Shown: positions 62,690 to 64,000 of the stretch, in pieces | How the letters are laid out: the number at the start of each line of letters is the position of its first letter | Position numbering within the stretch: the stretch's first letter is position 1 | From: Bacteroides faecis MAJ27 | GTDB lineage: Bacteria; Bacteroidota; Bacteroidia; Bacteroidales; Bacteroidaceae | Assembly (NCBI RefSeq): GCF_900106755.1 | Contig: NZ_FNNN01000025.1 | Span: 1 to 64,000, forward strand | DNA: 64,000 bases | Reading direction: 5' to 3' | Program-made: the position numbers and the translations under genes | The notes under the pieces: model-generated | The model's input: only the letters and a program-made list of their open reading frames with translations | Told to the model about the DNA's origin: nothing | Databases searched by the model: none

Positions 62690-64000
62690 ATGGCAAAAGA
62701 TTATAGATTAGAGAAGCGGAAATTTGTTATCGGGGGTATTGCTTTAACTATTGTGTTGATCTATCTGATACGCCTCTTTGTCTTGCAGATAACGACAGAC
62801 GACTACAAGAAAAATGCCGACAGCAATGCTTTCCTGAATAAAATTCAATACCCCTCGCGGGGAGCTATTTACGATCGTAACGGCAAACTGCTGGTGTTCA
62901 ACCAACCGGCTTATGACATCACCCTCGTTCCGAAAGAGGTGGAAAATCTGGATACACTCGATTTATGTGAGTCGTTGGGTATCACCCGTGCTCAGTTCCT
63001 CAAGATTATGAGTGATATGAAAGACCGCCGCCGCAATCCGGGATATTCCCGCTATACCAACCAGCTTTTCATGTCGCAGCTTTCTGCTGAAGAGTGTGGC
63101 GTCTTTCAAGAGAAACTGTTTAAGTTTCCCGGTTTTTATATTCAGCGGCGTACGATCCGGCAATATTCTTACAATGCGGCTGCCCATGCTTTGGGAGATA
63201 TCGGTGAGGTATCTGCCAAGGATATGGAGGCGGATGAAGAAGGATATTACATTCGCGGAGATTATATAGGAAAGTTAGGTGTCGAGAGATCTTACGAGAA
63301 ATACCTGCGTGGAGAAAAAGGAGTGGAGATTCTGCTGCGTGATGCTCACGGACGTATTCAGGGACGTTACATGGATGGAGAGTATGACCGTCCTTCCATT
63401 CCCGGCAAGAACTTGACATTGAGCATGGATATTGATTTGCAGATGTTAGGTGAACGGTTGCTGAAGAATAAAATCGGAAGTATTGTAGCTATCGAGCCGG
63501 AAACCGGAGAAATCCTTTGTCTGGTATCATCGCCGAACTACGACCCACACCTGATGATTGGTCGCCAGCGTGGTAAGAATCATCTGATGCTGCAACGTGA
63601 TAAGCAGAAACCATTGCTCAATCGTGCGTTGATGGGAGTCTATCCTCCGGGATCTACTTTCAAGACGGCGCAGGGATTAACCTTCCTGCAGGAAGGAATC
63701 ATTACGGAGCAAAGTCCTTCTTTCCCCTGTTCTCGCGGCTTCCATTATGGACGTCTGACAGTGGGCTGCCATACTCATGGTTCGCCTTTGCCTTTGATTC
63801 CGGCTATTGCGACCTCTTGTAACTCTTATTTCTGCTGGGGATTATTCCGTATGTTCGGCGATCGTAAGTACGGCTCTCCGCAGAATGCCATAACGGTCTG
63901 GAAAGATCACATGGTTTCTCAGGGATTCGGCTATAAATTAGGAGTCGACTTACCCGGAGAAAAACGTGGTCTGATACCTAATGCTCAGTTTTATGACAAG
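62690..64000 (+). CDS. mrdA: Penicillin-binding protein 2 (elongasome transpeptidase), 3' end beyond window
   Basis: The start is ATG 62690 (MAKDYRLEKRKFVIGG), two bases after mreD. The 437 codons present give one membrane helix (about 12-32), the PBP dimerisation domain (SRGAIYDRNGKLLVFNQPAY onward) and the start of the transpeptidase domain. The acylation serine is S322 in PPGSTFK (SxxK with K325), and the SxN motif is S376-C-N378. The KTG motif and C-terminus lie past base 64000. PBP2 crosslinks lateral-wall peptidoglycan together with RodA and is regulated by MreC, fitting its place in the cluster. Confidence 0.95.
   Translation, partial: MAKDYRLEKRKFVIGGIALTIVLIYLIRLFVLQITTDDYKKNADSNAFLNKIQYPSRGAIYDRNGKLLVFNQPAYDITLVPKEVENLDTLDLCESLGITRAQFLKIMSDMKDRRRNPGYSRYTNQLFMSQLSAEECGVFQEKLFKFPGFYIQRRTIRQYSYNAAAHALGDIGEVSAKDMEADEEGYYIRGDYIGKLGVERSYEKYLRGEKGVEILLRDAHGRIQGRYMDGEYDRPSIPGKNLTLSMDIDLQMLGERLLKNKIGSIVAIEPETGEILCLVSSPNYDPHLMIGRQRGKNHLMLQRDKQKPLLNRALMGVYPPGSTFKTAQGLTFLQEGIITEQSPSFPCSRGFHYGRLTVGCHTHGSPLPLIPAIATSCNSYFCWGLFRMFGDRKYGSPQNAITVWKDHMVSQGFGYKLGVDLPGEKRGLIPNAQFYDK

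Noticed and set aside
1..64000. Integrated mobile element, phage or defence island
   Set aside because: I found no integrase, transposase, tRNA attachment site, terminal repeats or defence-type nuclease.

Overview
The window reads as a chromosomal segment of a human-gut Bacteroides, close to B. thetaiotaomicron. The evidence is SusC/SusD pairs, hybrid two-component regulators (HTCS), serine-type sulfatases, -7 elements of the TAnnTTTG type with little SD sequence, and a lipidated TamA (TamL). I see no rRNA, tRNA, CRISPR, insertion sequence or phage gene. Species and locus names are from memory of the families, not from a search.

Region 1 (about 60-27100) is a yeast/fungal alpha-mannan utilisation locus. 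Minus-strand genes encode GH92, an EEP-fold hydrolase, GH76, GH125, GH130 and GH38 enzymes, mostly with plain Sec signals and so probably periplasmic. Divergently, on the plus strand, come an HTCS sensor-regulator, then an operon of an IPT/NHL lipoprotein, SusC, SusD, two surface glycan-binding lipoproteins and a surface-lipoprotein GH76. The likely flow is: surface GH76 cuts the alpha-1,6 backbone, SusCD imports fragments, periplasmic GH92/GH38/GH130 strip alpha-1,2/1,3 and beta-1,2 mannose, GH76/GH125 finish the backbone, and the HTCS senses an intermediate. The second glycan-binding gene carries a one-base frameshift near its 3' end.

Region 2 (27157-38779) holds a small secreted repeat protein and a compact minus-strand operon of sulfatase, GH29 fucosidase, GH36/Sip1-like enzyme and sulfatase. 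A second HTCS is divergent from it. There is no SusCD, so this looks like an accessory set for sulfated, fucosylated, galactose-containing host-type glycans.

Region 3 (38769-46212) holds a sigma54-type response regulator, a cyclophilin lipoprotein, an M16 peptidase, a MATE transporter and a hybrid kinase with receiver and HPt domains that may feed the sigma54 regulator.

Region 4 (46465-64000) is envelope and housekeeping: TamB-TamL, a nucleotidyltransferase, an ABC-F ATPase, an M13 peptidase, PurH, and MreB-MreC-MreD-PBP2, the last running off the end.

The most unusual structure is a set of short arrays of imperfect palindromes spaced about 22 bp apart, each just 3' of a gene (5381-5596, 46259-46342, 27745-27796). 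The arm sequence differs completely between arrays while the 18+4 nt architecture is kept, and in one unit both arms have changed together.
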